A DNA stretch of 64,000 nucleotides from positions 1 through 64,000 of the forward strand of contig NZ_AUCW01000003.1 of the NCBI RefSeq assembly GCF_000429965.1, in the 5' to 3' direction. Source of the DNA: Desulfogranum mediterraneum DSM 13871. Its GTDB lineage: Bacteria; Desulfobacterota; Desulfobulbia; Desulfobulbales; Desulfobulbaceae. Below are positions 1 to 9,016 of this stretch, piece after piece (the stretch's first letter is position 1; each line of letters opens with the position of its first letter). The notes below the pieces were generated by a model that saw nothing but the letters and a program-made list of their open reading frames with translations, did not search any database and was not told where the DNA came from. The position numbers were made by a program, and so were the translations under genes.

Positions 1-111
1 ATCTTAAGATACCTCAAGGCTCGTTGGAGACTACAACGTTGATAGGTCGGGTGTGGAAGTGCAGTAATGCATGGAGCTAACCGATACTAATTAGCCGTGA
101 GGCTTAACCAT
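1..111 (+). rRNA. rrl: 23S ribosomal RNA, 3' end (partial)
   Basis: The first ~110 bases match the conserved 3' end of bacterial 23S rRNA, including the stretch reading CCGATACTAATTAGCCGTGAGG and the terminal GGCTTAACC. The gene starts upstream of the window. The 5S gene follows about 60 bases later, the usual 23S-5S order. The exact mature 3' end is estimated by comparison with known 23S ends. Confidence 0.95.
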
Positions 112-168
112 ATCCTTTTTTAAACAAAGTATTTACCCTGCTACTTTAATTGTCACAGTTTTTTGATA

Positions 169-286
<118 letters not shown>

Positions 287-299
287 CTTTTATAAGAAA

Positions 300-338
300 A
301 AGCTCCAATCATCATTGATGATTGGAGCTTTTTTTTTG
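300..338 (+). terminator. Intrinsic terminator of the rRNA operon
   Basis: A perfect 13-bp stem (301-313 with 317-329, 3-base loop) is followed by a run of nine T (329-337). It lies 15 bases after 5S, so it ends the rrn transcript. Confidence 0.93.
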
Positions 339-572
339 GGGTTTTGAATCTGGTTCTTTTCCAGCTGCCGGGCTGAAGAGGCCTGTCTCCCGCTACAGAA
401 GAAGTGTTGAGAAGGATTGAGAAGGATTGAAAACCGCCCTGAAATTATCCCTGGCCGCAATTGCATAACAGGCAGGCTCAAGTGGATCCGTTCCCTCTGA
501 GAGCCTGCTGAGGGGCTCTACGCCAGGCTACCCTCCTGCTCCTGTGCCGCCCCCTGAGCTTAGCGAAGCAGC
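339..572. other. Gene-free spacer with a small tandem repeat
   Basis: The spacer between the rRNA operon and the convergent kinase gene shows no convincing coding frame or RNA. The only structure noticed is a 10-base unit (GAAGGATTGA) repeated twice in tandem at 411-430. Confidence 0.6.
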
Positions 573-2936
573 CTACTGTTCGCTGCTCCACTCCTCCTTT
601 AAAAGCAAACTCACCTGCATGGCCAGTTCCTCGGCGTTAAATGGTTTCTCCAGGTAACCGGCAAGGCCGAGTTCCTCGGCATTTTCCGGAGTAACCTGGG
701 TGCTGAAACCGGTACAGAGCAGGACCTTTACCCCGGGCTGGATCGCCTGCAGTCGCTCGAACAACTCCAGGCCCGTCATCCCCGGCATCCCCATGTCGGT
801 GATCACCAGATCAAAGTTGCCCCCCTCCCGGACAAAGATCTCCAGGGCCTGGCTACTGGTCGGAGAAGAGATGACCTGACAGCCGAGATGCTCCAAGACC
901 TGGGTTTGAAAATCAACGATCTGGGGTTCGTCATCCACCACCAGGATACGCCCCCCCTGAAAACCATAGTCGGCCCGCGGCTCCTCCTCCCCCTCTTCTG
1001 CCAACTCGACCTCCGGCAGATAGAGGCTGAACCTGGCCCCCTCTCCGGAAACAGACTCCACCGTCACCGCGCCCCGGTGGTCATTGACAATACCGTGGAC
1101 CACGGAGAGGCCGAGACCGGTACCCTGATTCTTATCCTTGGTGGTGAAGTAGGGTTCAAAGATCCTGGGCAGATACTCCTTGGGAATGCCTGCACCGTTA
1201 TCTTCCACCATGATCCTGACATAGGGTCCTGGACTGAGGTTGCCGATCTCCAACCCCTGCTGCGGACTGAGGTTGACCCGTTCCAGGGATAGCCTGATCT
1301 CCCCTCCGGTCTTTTCCAATGCCTGAAAGGCGTTGGTGCAGAGGTTGAGCACGACCTGGTGTATCTGGGTGGGGTCCGCCTTGACAAAGACCTCTCTGGC
1401 CAGGTTGGCGATGATCTCGATGTTGGCAGGCAGACTGGCCCGCAGCAGCTTTAAGACCTCCTTGACGATCAGGTCAATCTGGAGGTTGGTGGTGCTCTTC
1501 TCGCTCTGCCTGCTGAACTGGAGGATCTGACCCACCAACTTGCCGGCCCGCTCTGCCCCGGAAATAATCTCAGCAAGGTTGTCATAGAGCACCGTTCCCT
1601 GGTCGCAGCGCGCCTGGCTCAACTCCGCATAGCCAAGGATAGCCGTGAGGATATTATTAAAATCATGGGCTACCCCGCCTGCCAGGGTACCGATGGCCTG
1701 CATTTTCTGAGACTGCCGGATCTGATCTTCCAGGGCCAGCTGACGGGTAATGTCCCGTTTCACGGTCACATAGTGACGGATGGTACCGGCATCGTCTTTG
1801 ACCGGAGTAATGGTCGCCTCTTCCTGGTAACAACTGCCATCCTTCTTACGGTTGGCAAAGGTGCCACGCCAGACCTTTCCCTGGGAGATTTCCTGCCACA
1901 TCAAGTTGCTCTCGAGTCGTGAGTAGCCCTTGCTGCGAAACATCTTGGGTGACTTCCCCACGACCTCGCCAAACTCATAGCCACTGGTCTCTTCAAAGGC
2001 CGGGTTGACATACTCTATCTTTCCCGACGGATCGGTGATCATCACCGATTCCGCTGCCTGGTCGATGGCAGTGGCCAGTAGGCGCCGTCGTTCTTCCAGC
2101 TTCTGTCGTTTGCGGATGTCATGGAAGGTGATCTGAGCGATCCTCCGCCCATTGATCACCGCAGTGGCAATCTTGAGCTGAACCGGAATATCACCGCCCC
2201 CTCGATTATCACCAATCACGGAGTCAAATCCCGGCGAGTTTCCCCCACCCTCAAGCTGACTCTGATAGTAACGGAAGTACTGTCCCCGCACCGCCCTGGG
2301 AAACAGTTCCTCATGATCCATCCCCACCAGTTCTCCGACCGGCCTGGCAAACAGCTCCACGGCCCTGGGATTCACCTCCTGGATGGAACCGCTCCTGCAA
2401 TCGACAATAACCACGGCATCGTTGGCAGCAGTAACCAGGAGCCGATACTTTTCCATGGATTCCTTGAGTTGGGTAATGCTTTCCTTCTGCTGGGAGATAT
2501 CCACGAAGGTCAGCATACCACAGGTGGCATCCTCCACCTGGCCCAGGTCCAGGTAGACCTCCAGGTATCTCGGCTGCCTCCCGCCCGGGGAGAGGATCGT
2601 TTCAAACAGGGCATGCTGCTCCTCTTTCAAACAGGCCGCAATGAACTGTCGGAAGAAATTACTGTTCCGGGCTCCAAAGATAGCCAGATAGTCGCGCTTG
2701 AACTGTTCTTCATTCTCAACACCGGCAAGGGCCAACATGCTCCCGTTGACCTTGATCGTGGTGAGGAGCGTTGCTCCCCTCTCCTGAAGGGCGCGTTCGG
2801 CGCTCAGGTACTCATCGATGTCAGCCAACTCCAGTTGACGGAGCTGCTCACACGCCTCTTTTAACCGGGTCAGATCGATCAACCAATGGGGAAGCTGCCC
2901 CTTATCAACGAAGACATGACAGTAATCGGTGCTCAT
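573..2936 (-). CDS. Hybrid PAS sensor histidine kinase with C-terminal receiver
   Basis: A 787-residue signalling protein with no obvious membrane segment, so probably cytoplasmic. Reading order: a degenerate PAS-like region (about 30-150), two clearer PAS domains (about 165-280 and 285-400), a HisKA domain whose GGVAHDFNNIL motif places the phospho-histidine at His424, an HATPase domain (about 515-645, with GTGLGLSVVHG) and a receiver (about 655-780) with DDE near its start and probable phospho-acceptor Asp714. The HDFNN H-box is typical of kinases that sense through PAS domains. The start follows AGAGGA six bases upstream. It converges on the rRNA operon and diverges from rsmI. The signal sensed cannot be told; partner output proteins are not adjacent. 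Confidence 0.9.
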   Translation of the reverse strand: MSTDYCHVFVDKGQLPHWLIDLTRLKEACEQLRQLELADIDEYLSAERALQERGATLLTTIKVNGSMLALAGVENEEQFKRDYLAIFGARNSNFFRQFIAACLKEEQHALFETILSPGGRQPRYLEVYLDLGQVEDATCGMLTFVDISQQKESITQLKESMEKYRLLVTAANDAVVIVDCRSGSIQEVNPRAVELFARPVGELVGMDHEELFPRAVRGQYFRYYQSQLEGGGNSPGFDSVIGDNRGGGDIPVQLKIATAVINGRRIAQITFHDIRKRQKLEERRRLLATAIDQAAESVMITDPSGKIEYVNPAFEETSGYEFGEVVGKSPKMFRSKGYSRLESNLMWQEISQGKVWRGTFANRKKDGSCYQEEATITPVKDDAGTIRHYVTVKRDITRQLALEDQIRQSQKMQAIGTLAGGVAHDFNNILTAILGYAELSQARCDQGTVLYDNLAEIISGAERAGKLVGQILQFSRQSEKSTTNLQIDLIVKEVLKLLRASLPANIEIIANLAREVFVKADPTQIHQVVLNLCTNAFQALEKTGGEIRLSLERVNLSPQQGLEIGNLSPGPYVRIMVEDNGAGIPKEYLPRIFEPYFTTKDKNQGTGLGLSVVHGIVNDHRGAVTVESVSGEGARFSLYLPEVELAEEGEEEPRADYGFQGGRILVVDDEPQIVDFQTQVLEHLGCQVISSPTSSQALEIFVREGGNFDLVITDMGMPGMTGLELFERLQAIQPGVKVLLCTGFSTQVTPENAEELGLAGYLEKPFNAEELAMQVSLLLKEEWSSEQ

Positions 2937-3110
2937 GAATCCTCTTTACAAAAATTTCTACAGCAGTTCATGGCTCTGCTTGTTAGGGTAGCGTAAAAAC
3001 GGTGCGGTCAGGATCCCGTTCCAGTGCCGGATCCGGGCTGTCCCGTTTTGTAACGAAACGCACACCAGGAGAGAATCGACCCGTACCCCTATCAGCCGGG
3101 TCCACTATCT

Positions 3111-3980
3111 ATGAAACCACGTATCCCTGCCCCTGACAAGAATCTTAGCGGTGAGCTTTTTGTGGTGGCCACCCCCATCGGCAACCTCCAGGAGATGAGT
3201 CCCAGGGCCTGCGCAGTCCTGTCCCAGGTGGATCTCATTGCCTGCGAAGATACCAGGCACACCAGAAAGCTCTGTTCCGCCTTCGAGATCTCCACCCCGC
3301 TGACCAGTTATTACCGCGAACAGGAACAGAAAAAATCCGATACCCTGATCAGACGGCTGCAGGGGGGGGAAAACATAGCCCTGGTTGCCGACGCCGGCAC
3401 CCCCGGCCTCTCAGACCCAGGTGCCGTTCTGGTAAAAAAGGCGCGGGCCGCAGGGATCAAGATCAATGCGGTGGCAGGCCCCTCGGCCCTGGCAGCAGCC
3501 CTCTCCATCGCCGGCATAAACGAATCTGCCTTCTTCTTTGGCGGCTTTCTCCCGGCCAAGAAAAGTGAAAAGGCCCAATGGCTCAGAGGTGTGCGAACCC
3601 TGCCCTGGCCCTTGATCTTCTATGAATCCCCCCATCGAATCAAACAGTCGCTGGCTGTACTCCTGGAGGTGCTCGGCTACCGTCAGGCCCTACTCATCCG
3701 GGAACTGACCAAGATCCATGAACAGTGCCTGGAGGGCACCCTGGAGCAACTTCTTGAGCAGGTAGGCAATGGGGTCAAGGGCGAGCTGGTGCTGATCGTT
3801 GAGGGAGCCCCGCCCCCGACCCAGGAAAAACCGGAAAACCTGGAAGAACTGGTGGCCTGGTACCGCCGGGAGCAGCAGGCCAGCCTCAAGGACACGGTCC
3901 AGGGTATTTCCGCAGACCTTGATCTCCCCCGCTCCACGGTGTATAAAAACGTGCTGGCCATCTGGAAACAGGAGGAGTAG
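3111..3980 (+). CDS. rsmI: 16S rRNA (cytidine-1402 2'-O)-methyltransferase RsmI
   Basis: A 289-residue SAM-dependent methyltransferase of the tetrapyrrole-methylase fold that modifies C1402 in the ribosomal P site. The N-terminal VVATPIGNLQEMSPRA, followed by the ACEDTRHTRKL segment and the GTPGLSDPG motif, is diagnostic of the RsmI family. The length matches the family norm of about 280-290. It is divergent from the upstream kinase gene (174-base gap), so it has its own promoter. No clear Shine-Dalgarno was seen before this ATG. The C-terminal helical tail (about 235-289) is also typical. Confidence 0.96.
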   Translation: MKPRIPAPDKNLSGELFVVATPIGNLQEMSPRACAVLSQVDLIACEDTRHTRKLCSAFEISTPLTSYYREQEQKKSDTLIRRLQGGENIALVADAGTPGLSDPGAVLVKKARAAGIKINAVAGPSALAAALSIAGINESAFFFGGFLPAKKSEKAQWLRGVRTLPWPLIFYESPHRIKQSLAVLLEVLGYRQALLIRELTKIHEQCLEGTLEQLLEQVGNGVKGELVLIVEGAPPPTQEKPENLEELVAWYRREQQASLKDTVQGISADLDLPRSTVYKNVLAIWKQEE

Positions 3981-4142
3981 GCTCGGTCGGCCCGGGTGAA
4001 AGCGGGTGGAAAAGGCCCGATCTTTGCCAGCTTCACCCTCTAGCTCGCCTCAAGCTTGTCAGCGTCTGCGAGCCGACTCGGATGATGCCTCCCTCAGCCC
4101 TCTCTGACTCCGGTCAGGCAACGTTCACCCCGATCCTCCGGC

Positions 4143-5075
4143 ATGAAACCATCCACCTGGCAGGTCCACGGCTGCGTGCTCATCAGTACCACCCTGGCTG
4201 CAACCTCCTTTACCGTGGGCAAGGCCATTGCCCCTGCCCTGGAGCCCACGCCGCTGATCCTGCTCCGCTTCTGCTGCGCAGCCCTGCTCTTCTTCCCCTA
4301 CATCCGCTGGCGCCATGAGCTGAGCCTTCCCAGCCTGCACGACCTGGGCCGCTACAGCCTAATCAGCGGCGTCCTGGTGGGCTTCTTCTGGCTGATGTTC
4401 TTTGCCCTGCGCTTTACCAGCGCCCTGAACACCGGGGCGATCTTCACCCTGGTTCCCGGGATTTCCAGCATCTACAGTGCTCTTCTGGTCAAGGAAAGAT
4501 TAGGGAGATATCGCCTGGCAGCCCTGTTCACGGCCATGGCCGGGGCGCTGTGGGTGATCTTCCAGGGGGATCCGGCCAGGTTGCTGTCCCTGGAGCTGAA
4601 TCAGGGCGACCTGATCTTCTTTTCCGGCTGCCTGCTGATGGCCCTCTACACCCCCCTGGTCAGGTTGCTCCATCGGGGAGAGCCCATGGCAATCATGACC
4701 TTCTGGGTTCTGGTCACCGGCTGCGGCTGGTTACTGCTCCTGGGGGGCTACAGCCTGTTCTCCATTCCCTGGCTTGAGATTGCCCCTCGAGTCTGGGCAG
4801 GAATCGTTTACCTGGCGGTCTTTACCACCATTATCACCTTTTTCATCTCCCAGTGGGCCACCCTGCACCTGGGTCCAACCCGGGTGATCGCCTACTCCTA
4901 CCTCTATCCCCTGGTAATCGTCATCATCCAATGGCTGCTGGGAGCTGGTCTTCCCCCGACCAGGACCCTGGTCGGGGTTGCTCTTATTCTCCCGGCCATG
5001 CTCATCCTCCAGAGGGGTAAGCGCTCTCGGCAGGTTCGGGGTGGAGACCACTTCATTGATCCTCCAGGGCGTTGA
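4143..5075 (+). CDS. EamA/DMT-family membrane transporter
   Basis: A 310-residue protein made mostly of hydrophobic segments, consistent with ten membrane helices in two EamA repeats. The first repeat contains a LRFCCAALLFFPY stretch and the second begins near residue 145. This superfamily exports or imports small metabolites such as amino acids; the substrate cannot be read from sequence. It lies 160 bases downstream of rsmI on the same strand and may be transcribed with it. No strong ribosome binding site precedes the chosen ATG. Confidence 0.85.
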   Translation: MKPSTWQVHGCVLISTTLAATSFTVGKAIAPALEPTPLILLRFCCAALLFFPYIRWRHELSLPSLHDLGRYSLISGVLVGFFWLMFFALRFTSALNTGAIFTLVPGISSIYSALLVKERLGRYRLAALFTAMAGALWVIFQGDPARLLSLELNQGDLIFFSGCLLMALYTPLVRLLHRGEPMAIMTFWVLVTGCGWLLLLGGYSLFSIPWLEIAPRVWAGIVYLAVFTTIITFFISQWATLHLGPTRVIAYSYLYPLVIVIIQWLLGAGLPPTRTLVGVALILPAMLILQRGKRSRQVRGGDHFIDPPGR

Positions 5076-5119
5076 CAAAAGCTGAAGCCCAATGCCCTGC
5101 CCTTATTTTCTTGAGACAG

Positions 5120-5133
5120 CCGGCTTAAGCCGG
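5120..5133. repeat. 14-bp perfect palindrome downstream of the DMT gene
   Basis: CCGGCTTAAGCCGG reads the same on both strands and sits between two convergent genes, where a terminator is expected. It has no adjacent T tract, so its role as a terminator is uncertain. Confidence 0.4.
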
Positions 5134-5221
5134 TGCCGCCGGCTTGCAATCAGGGCGGCGACAGTTCCACCACTCCTGCCCACCACTGGGGAGGAGGGAA
5201 AAAGCAGCTCGGCCGTCCTGT

Positions 5222-6394
5222 TTACGGACAGAGGGTTTCGTGATGCGTTAATACCCCCTCATCGCTGATCTTGATCATCACCGCACACTTAGTGGGATCA
5301 CCGGAGGCATTAAAACTCAAGGTACCGGTAACGCCCTCAAAATCCTTGATCGAGACCAACTGATCACGTATCCGCTGACGATCAGATACCAGATCATTGC
5401 CCAGGCCACCGGTATTTTTGATTGCCTCAAGCATAATCCAGACCGCATCCCAGGTAAGCCCTGCAACCTCATCGGGAAGAACACCATACCTCTCCTGGTA
5501 GACACGGGCAAACTGCCTGGAAACGCCCACAGCCCCTCCGGCGGCATAGTTGCCGACAAAGTAGAGTCCGTTACAGTCATCACCACACTCACTTATCAAA
5601 TCGCCGCCAGCCCAAGAGTTTGAACCTACAATCGGCTTGTTCCATCCCAACTTTCTCGCCTGCCGGACAATGGAGGGTACTTCGTTATAATGCTGGGGGG
5701 TGAAGAGAACATCGGCCCCTGAGGCAACTATTCTCTGCAGTTGCCTGGTGAAATCCGTGTCACCGGTACGAAACTCCTCATAGGCGACCACGGATCCAGG
5801 TCCGCTGACTGCCTCGAATACTCTTTTAAAATCCTTGGCCATAAAACGGGGATAGGTATCAACGATGTCATAGAGCACGGCAGCCTTTTCCGCACCAAAC
5901 TGCTTTCTGACAAAGGTGGTCAATACCGGCGCCTGGATATCGACCAGGTAACCGCTACGAAAGGCAAATGGTCTGTTTTTTGTTGTTTTCGGTGAGGTGG
6001 ACCAGGGTGAAATGATCGGGGTGGCAAAGGCGTTGGCCACCTCGGCGGCCGGGATCGCCTGCCGACTGCTCAAGGGGCCGACGATGGCCACTACCTGCTG
6101 AGCACTCACCAGGTTGAGTACCTGGGATGAAGCACCGGCCGGCGTAGAAGCGTTATCGGCATAGACAAAGTCCACCTCATAGCTGATGTCGCCCACCTTG
6201 AGACCACCCTGCTTGCGCAGCTGCTCATTGATCATTTGGCCGACATTTTTCGCATTATTGCCAACAACGGTAAACTCCCCTGTGAGGGGGATATCGAAGC
6301 CCAGTTTGATGGTCTGCCGGGCGGCGTGCACTACTGGCTGGAGAAAGATGGCAGCCAGGGCTACGGTCACCAGAATTGTGATCATTTTGTTCAT
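5222..6394 (-). CDS. Periplasmic substrate-binding protein, branched-chain amino acid (LivK) family
   Basis: A 390-residue protein with a signal peptide (about 1-24, ending VHAA) followed by IKLGFDIPLTGEFTVVGNNAK, the typical start of type I periplasmic binding proteins of the Leu/Ile/Val-amide group. The AIVGPLSSRQAIPAAEVA segment is also characteristic. The start follows AGAGGAAC. No permease or ATPase genes are adjacent. Instead it lies 65 bases downstream of the PilJ-like receptor on the same strand, so it may present a ligand to that receptor instead of feeding an ABC transporter; that role is inference from position only. Confidence 0.88.
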   Translation of the reverse strand: MNKMITILVTVALAAIFLQPVVHAARQTIKLGFDIPLTGEFTVVGNNAKNVGQMINEQLRKQGGLKVGDISYEVDFVYADNASTPAGASSQVLNLVSAQQVVAIVGPLSSRQAIPAAEVANAFATPIISPWSTSPKTTKNRPFAFRSGYLVDIQAPVLTTFVRKQFGAEKAAVLYDIVDTYPRFMAKDFKRVFEAVSGPGSVVAYEEFRTGDTDFTRQLQRIVASGADVLFTPQHYNEVPSIVRQARKLGWNKPIVGSNSWAGGDLISECGDDCNGLYFVGNYAAGGAVGVSRQFARVYQERYGVLPDEVAGLTWDAVWIMLEAIKNTGGLGNDLVSDRQRIRDQLVSIKDFEGVTGTLSFNASGDPTKCAVMIKISDEGVLTHHETLCP

Positions 6395-6459
6395 GCTTTG
6401 TTCCTCTTAGCTTGCCTTGGGTAGGGGGAGTCCTGCAAGAGATAGTAGATGCCGCCTCC

Positions 6460-8577
6460 TTATACTGCTGGCGGAGAAACAGTCTCGATTTTAAACATGG
6501 CCACCGCCTCGGTAAGGGTTCTGGCAGTCTGACTCAAGACGTTCATCGATTCCGCTGTTTCCTTGGAGGCAACCGAGGTCTCCTCACTCACCGCCCCCAC
6601 CTCTTTCATGGAATTTGAAATATCTGCTGAGACCTTAACCTGCTGTAGAGAGGCCTGCCTGATCGACTCAATTAAGTCAGCCAACTGGTTGGAGACCTGC
6701 TCAATCTCCTGCAGCTTTTCGTGGGCATTATCTGCAAGCCGGGTTCCTTTGACCACCTTGGCAATACTCTCATCCATCCGGTTGCCAGCTCCCTTGATCT
6801 CTGCCTGAATACTCTTAACCAGGATCTCAATCTGTTTGGTGGAGTCACTGGAGCTTTCTGCCAGTCGCTGAACCTCTTCTGCAACCACGGCAAATCCATG
6901 GCCCGCATCTCCGGCCATGGCTGCCTGAATGGAGGCGTTCAAGGCAAGAATAGAGGTACGATCGGCGATATCATTAATGATCTGGATGACGTTACCAATC
7001 TCAAGGGAACTCTCTCCCAAACGCTTAATGGAACGGGCCGTTTCGTTAATCTGCTCACGAATCTCTTCAATCGCCTGATTCGTCTCACTTACCGCCAGGG
7101 CGCCCTGGCGTGCATGGGTCCGGGAAACAGAGGAGACCTCGGCTGACTGGGAGGCGTTTTGAGATACCTGCTGAATCGATTGCACCATGGTGTTGATCGA
7201 AGCCACGGCCCCGTTAACCACCCTGGACTGCTCACTACTCTTGTCAGCCAACTCAACAGTACGGTTGTTGACGTAGAGTGAGGTATCATCCACAGATGCG
7301 GTGGTAGCCTTTACCTGACGAATAATATCACCAAACTGGTTTGCCATGGTGTTAAAGGAGTCGGCAATGGCGCCGGTCATATCCTCGGTCACCTCAGCAC
7401 GTGCCGTCAGGTCACCTTCGGTCAGATCACTGATCTCTTCCAAGAGCTTCATGATCGAATCCTGAATTTTGTCACGCTCATCCTGACTCTGAATGAGGAG
7501 CGTGATATTATCGAGCATGGCGTTCAGGGTAAAGGCCATGGTGCCAAGTTCGTCCGTTGAAACCACCTCAACACGGGCGTCAAAGTTACCCATACCGATA
7601 TCTGAAAGCAGATCCATGATCTGCCCTACCTGACGAGTCATCCCACGGGAGAGACCGACCGCGATAAGACCACCCAGGACAACGGCTGTCAGTCCGATTG
7701 CGAGGAGCAGGTATCGGGTGGTTTGTGCCTGCCGCTCCATGGCAGCAATGGCCTGAATCTCGTTTTCGGCTGCATTGGCGACAAAGGCGGCAAGAACCGG
7801 CCGGGCCTCTTCCGCAGCAGCGGTGTAGGCCGCAACCCTGGAGGCAATGGTCCCATCGGTCTTGCTTACCTCTGCAAACCAGCGGCTATACTCAGCGGTT
7901 GCCCCACTGAGCTGACGCCGCAGACTCTCATCGACCGGAGCCTGGGAGATACCTTGGCCCATGGCATCGAAATGGCTGCGCACCTCTGTGCCTGCTTGGG
8001 CGTCGGGCAACAGAATATAGCGCTGCATTGCGGTTTGCAGGCCCAGGTTACGATCCTGGAGGGACTTATCGTTGACCCCTGCGAGGATAAGGTTAAGAGC
8101 CTCGCCACTCTGCTCCAGTTTAATCAATTCGCCAAACTCGGTATCCACACGCAGTTCAAGAATACTCACCGTACCCAGGAGGGCGCTGAGATATTCATTG
8201 ATGGCCTCCATAGCCGATTGGGCTGAGGCCCGGTCCGCGTCGTTTACTGCCAATTGCTGAATAGCGTAGAGCGTCTTATAGGTCTTGCCTCCCTCGGCAA
8301 TGAGCTTGTTCAGATAGAGATCCTTGGCCTCCTGAATCCCAACCTGCCTGTAGTTGAGGAAAAAGTCCTTCTCATAGTTGGCCATCAGGGAAAGGCCCTT
8401 ATCCGTCTCCAGACTCAACCGTTCGATCTTGCCGTGGACCTGGACCACCTTATCAACTGTTTTCTGGGCAAACTGCTGCGAAAAAAAGGCGATACTGCTG
8501 ACCACCAGTGTCAACGAGATCATGGCCATAAAGGCCAGCATCAACTTGCCTCGAATTTTGAGATTCACTCCCTTCAT
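6460..8577 (-). CDS. Methyl-accepting chemotaxis protein, PilJ-like
   Basis: A 705-residue membrane receptor: N-terminal transmembrane helix (about 12-34), a periplasmic helical sensor (about 35-275), a second transmembrane helix with LLLAIGLTAVVLGG, a HAMP region, and a cytoplasmic signalling domain. The hairpin tip reads ALNASIQAAMAGDAGHGFAV followed by VAEEVQRLAES; the NASIQAAMAG variant and the following KGTRLADNA segment closely resemble PilJ of type IV pilus Pil-Chp systems. No C-terminal CheR-tethering pentapeptide is present. The start chosen has GGAGTGG upstream; an ATG 11 codons earlier has no such site. It lies at the end of the chemosensory cluster. Confidence 0.9.
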   Translation of the reverse strand: MKGVNLKIRGKLMLAFMAMISLTLVVSSIAFFSQQFAQKTVDKVVQVHGKIERLSLETDKGLSLMANYEKDFFLNYRQVGIQEAKDLYLNKLIAEGGKTYKTLYAIQQLAVNDADRASAQSAMEAINEYLSALLGTVSILELRVDTEFGELIKLEQSGEALNLILAGVNDKSLQDRNLGLQTAMQRYILLPDAQAGTEVRSHFDAMGQGISQAPVDESLRRQLSGATAEYSRWFAEVSKTDGTIASRVAAYTAAAEEARPVLAAFVANAAENEIQAIAAMERQAQTTRYLLLAIGLTAVVLGGLIAVGLSRGMTRQVGQIMDLLSDIGMGNFDARVEVVSTDELGTMAFTLNAMLDNITLLIQSQDERDKIQDSIMKLLEEISDLTEGDLTARAEVTEDMTGAIADSFNTMANQFGDIIRQVKATTASVDDTSLYVNNRTVELADKSSEQSRVVNGAVASINTMVQSIQQVSQNASQSAEVSSVSRTHARQGALAVSETNQAIEEIREQINETARSIKRLGESSLEIGNVIQIINDIADRTSILALNASIQAAMAGDAGHGFAVVAEEVQRLAESSSDSTKQIEILVKSIQAEIKGAGNRMDESIAKVVKGTRLADNAHEKLQEIEQVSNQLADLIESIRQASLQQVKVSADISNSMKEVGAVSEETSVASKETAESMNVLSQTARTLTEAVAMFKIETVSPPAV

Positions 8578-8823
8578 TTTCACCACTCCTTCCTTAAACG
8601 AAAAATACAATAACCCCTATACATACCTTACTGACAACGAAGCCGGACAGTGCCTGTCCGCCGCTTGCTGTCAGGGGAAAACAGGTTTTTCAGCTCTCCT
8701 CTCGCCCCGTGGCTGTTCAGGCAGAACCAGCCCTGAACAGCGTAAGCGATGGGATAACCATCCGCCTTTCCCTGATCTTCAACCTCCCTTGGCCCGACAG
8801 CTATTCGGGGGAAAGTCAAGGCA
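8578..8823 (-). promoter_or_regulatory. Structured leader upstream of the PilJ-like receptor gene
   Basis: The 246 bases before the receptor gene contain several strong inverted repeats: a perfect 10-bp stem (8712-8721 with 8732-8741), and a nested hairpin with outer arms 8631-8636/8669-8674 and an inner perfect 6-bp stem with 3-base loop (8645-8650/8654-8659). No T tract follows, so these are not simple terminators. It could be a structured 5' leader or a processing region between the 51-residue gene and the receptor. No known riboswitch core was recognised. Confidence 0.4.
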
Positions 8824-8979
8824 TTACTTCTTGAGGAAAGTATCGATGGCTTCTTCTTTCCAGACCTTGAGGGTCTTTTCATCCTTGGGATCAATTTTAA
8901 TCCCCAAGGCATTGACCGGGACAGCGCTCTTTTTTTGGATTTCGATCCAGTTGTTCTTGATCAAAGGATTAAGGCCCAT
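8824..8979 (-). CDS. Small unrecognised protein, 51 residues
   Basis: An open frame on the minus strand begins ATG GGC CTT and ends TAA. It has a good ribosome binding site (AGGAGAG, five bases before ATG). The product starts MGLNPLIKNNWIEIQ and ends KEEAIDTFLKK; it is lysine-rich, has no signal peptide, cysteine or membrane segment, and resembles no family I know. It lies 37 bases after the M16 peptidase stop on the same strand, so the two are probably co-transcribed. The good binding site and tight spacing argue that it is real. A function cannot be assigned. Confidence 0.7.
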   Translation of the reverse strand: MGLNPLIKNNWIEIQKKSAVPVNALGIKIDPKDEKTLKVWKEEAIDTFLKK

Positions 8980-9016
8980 AATTCTCTCCTATATAGTTGA
9001 TTATCTGTTGCTCTTC

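Noticed and set aside
8628-8912. 94-residue minus-strand frame between the M16 peptidase and the receptor
   Set aside because: It overlaps the better-supported 51-residue gene in another frame, lacks a ribosome binding site and runs through the hairpin region.
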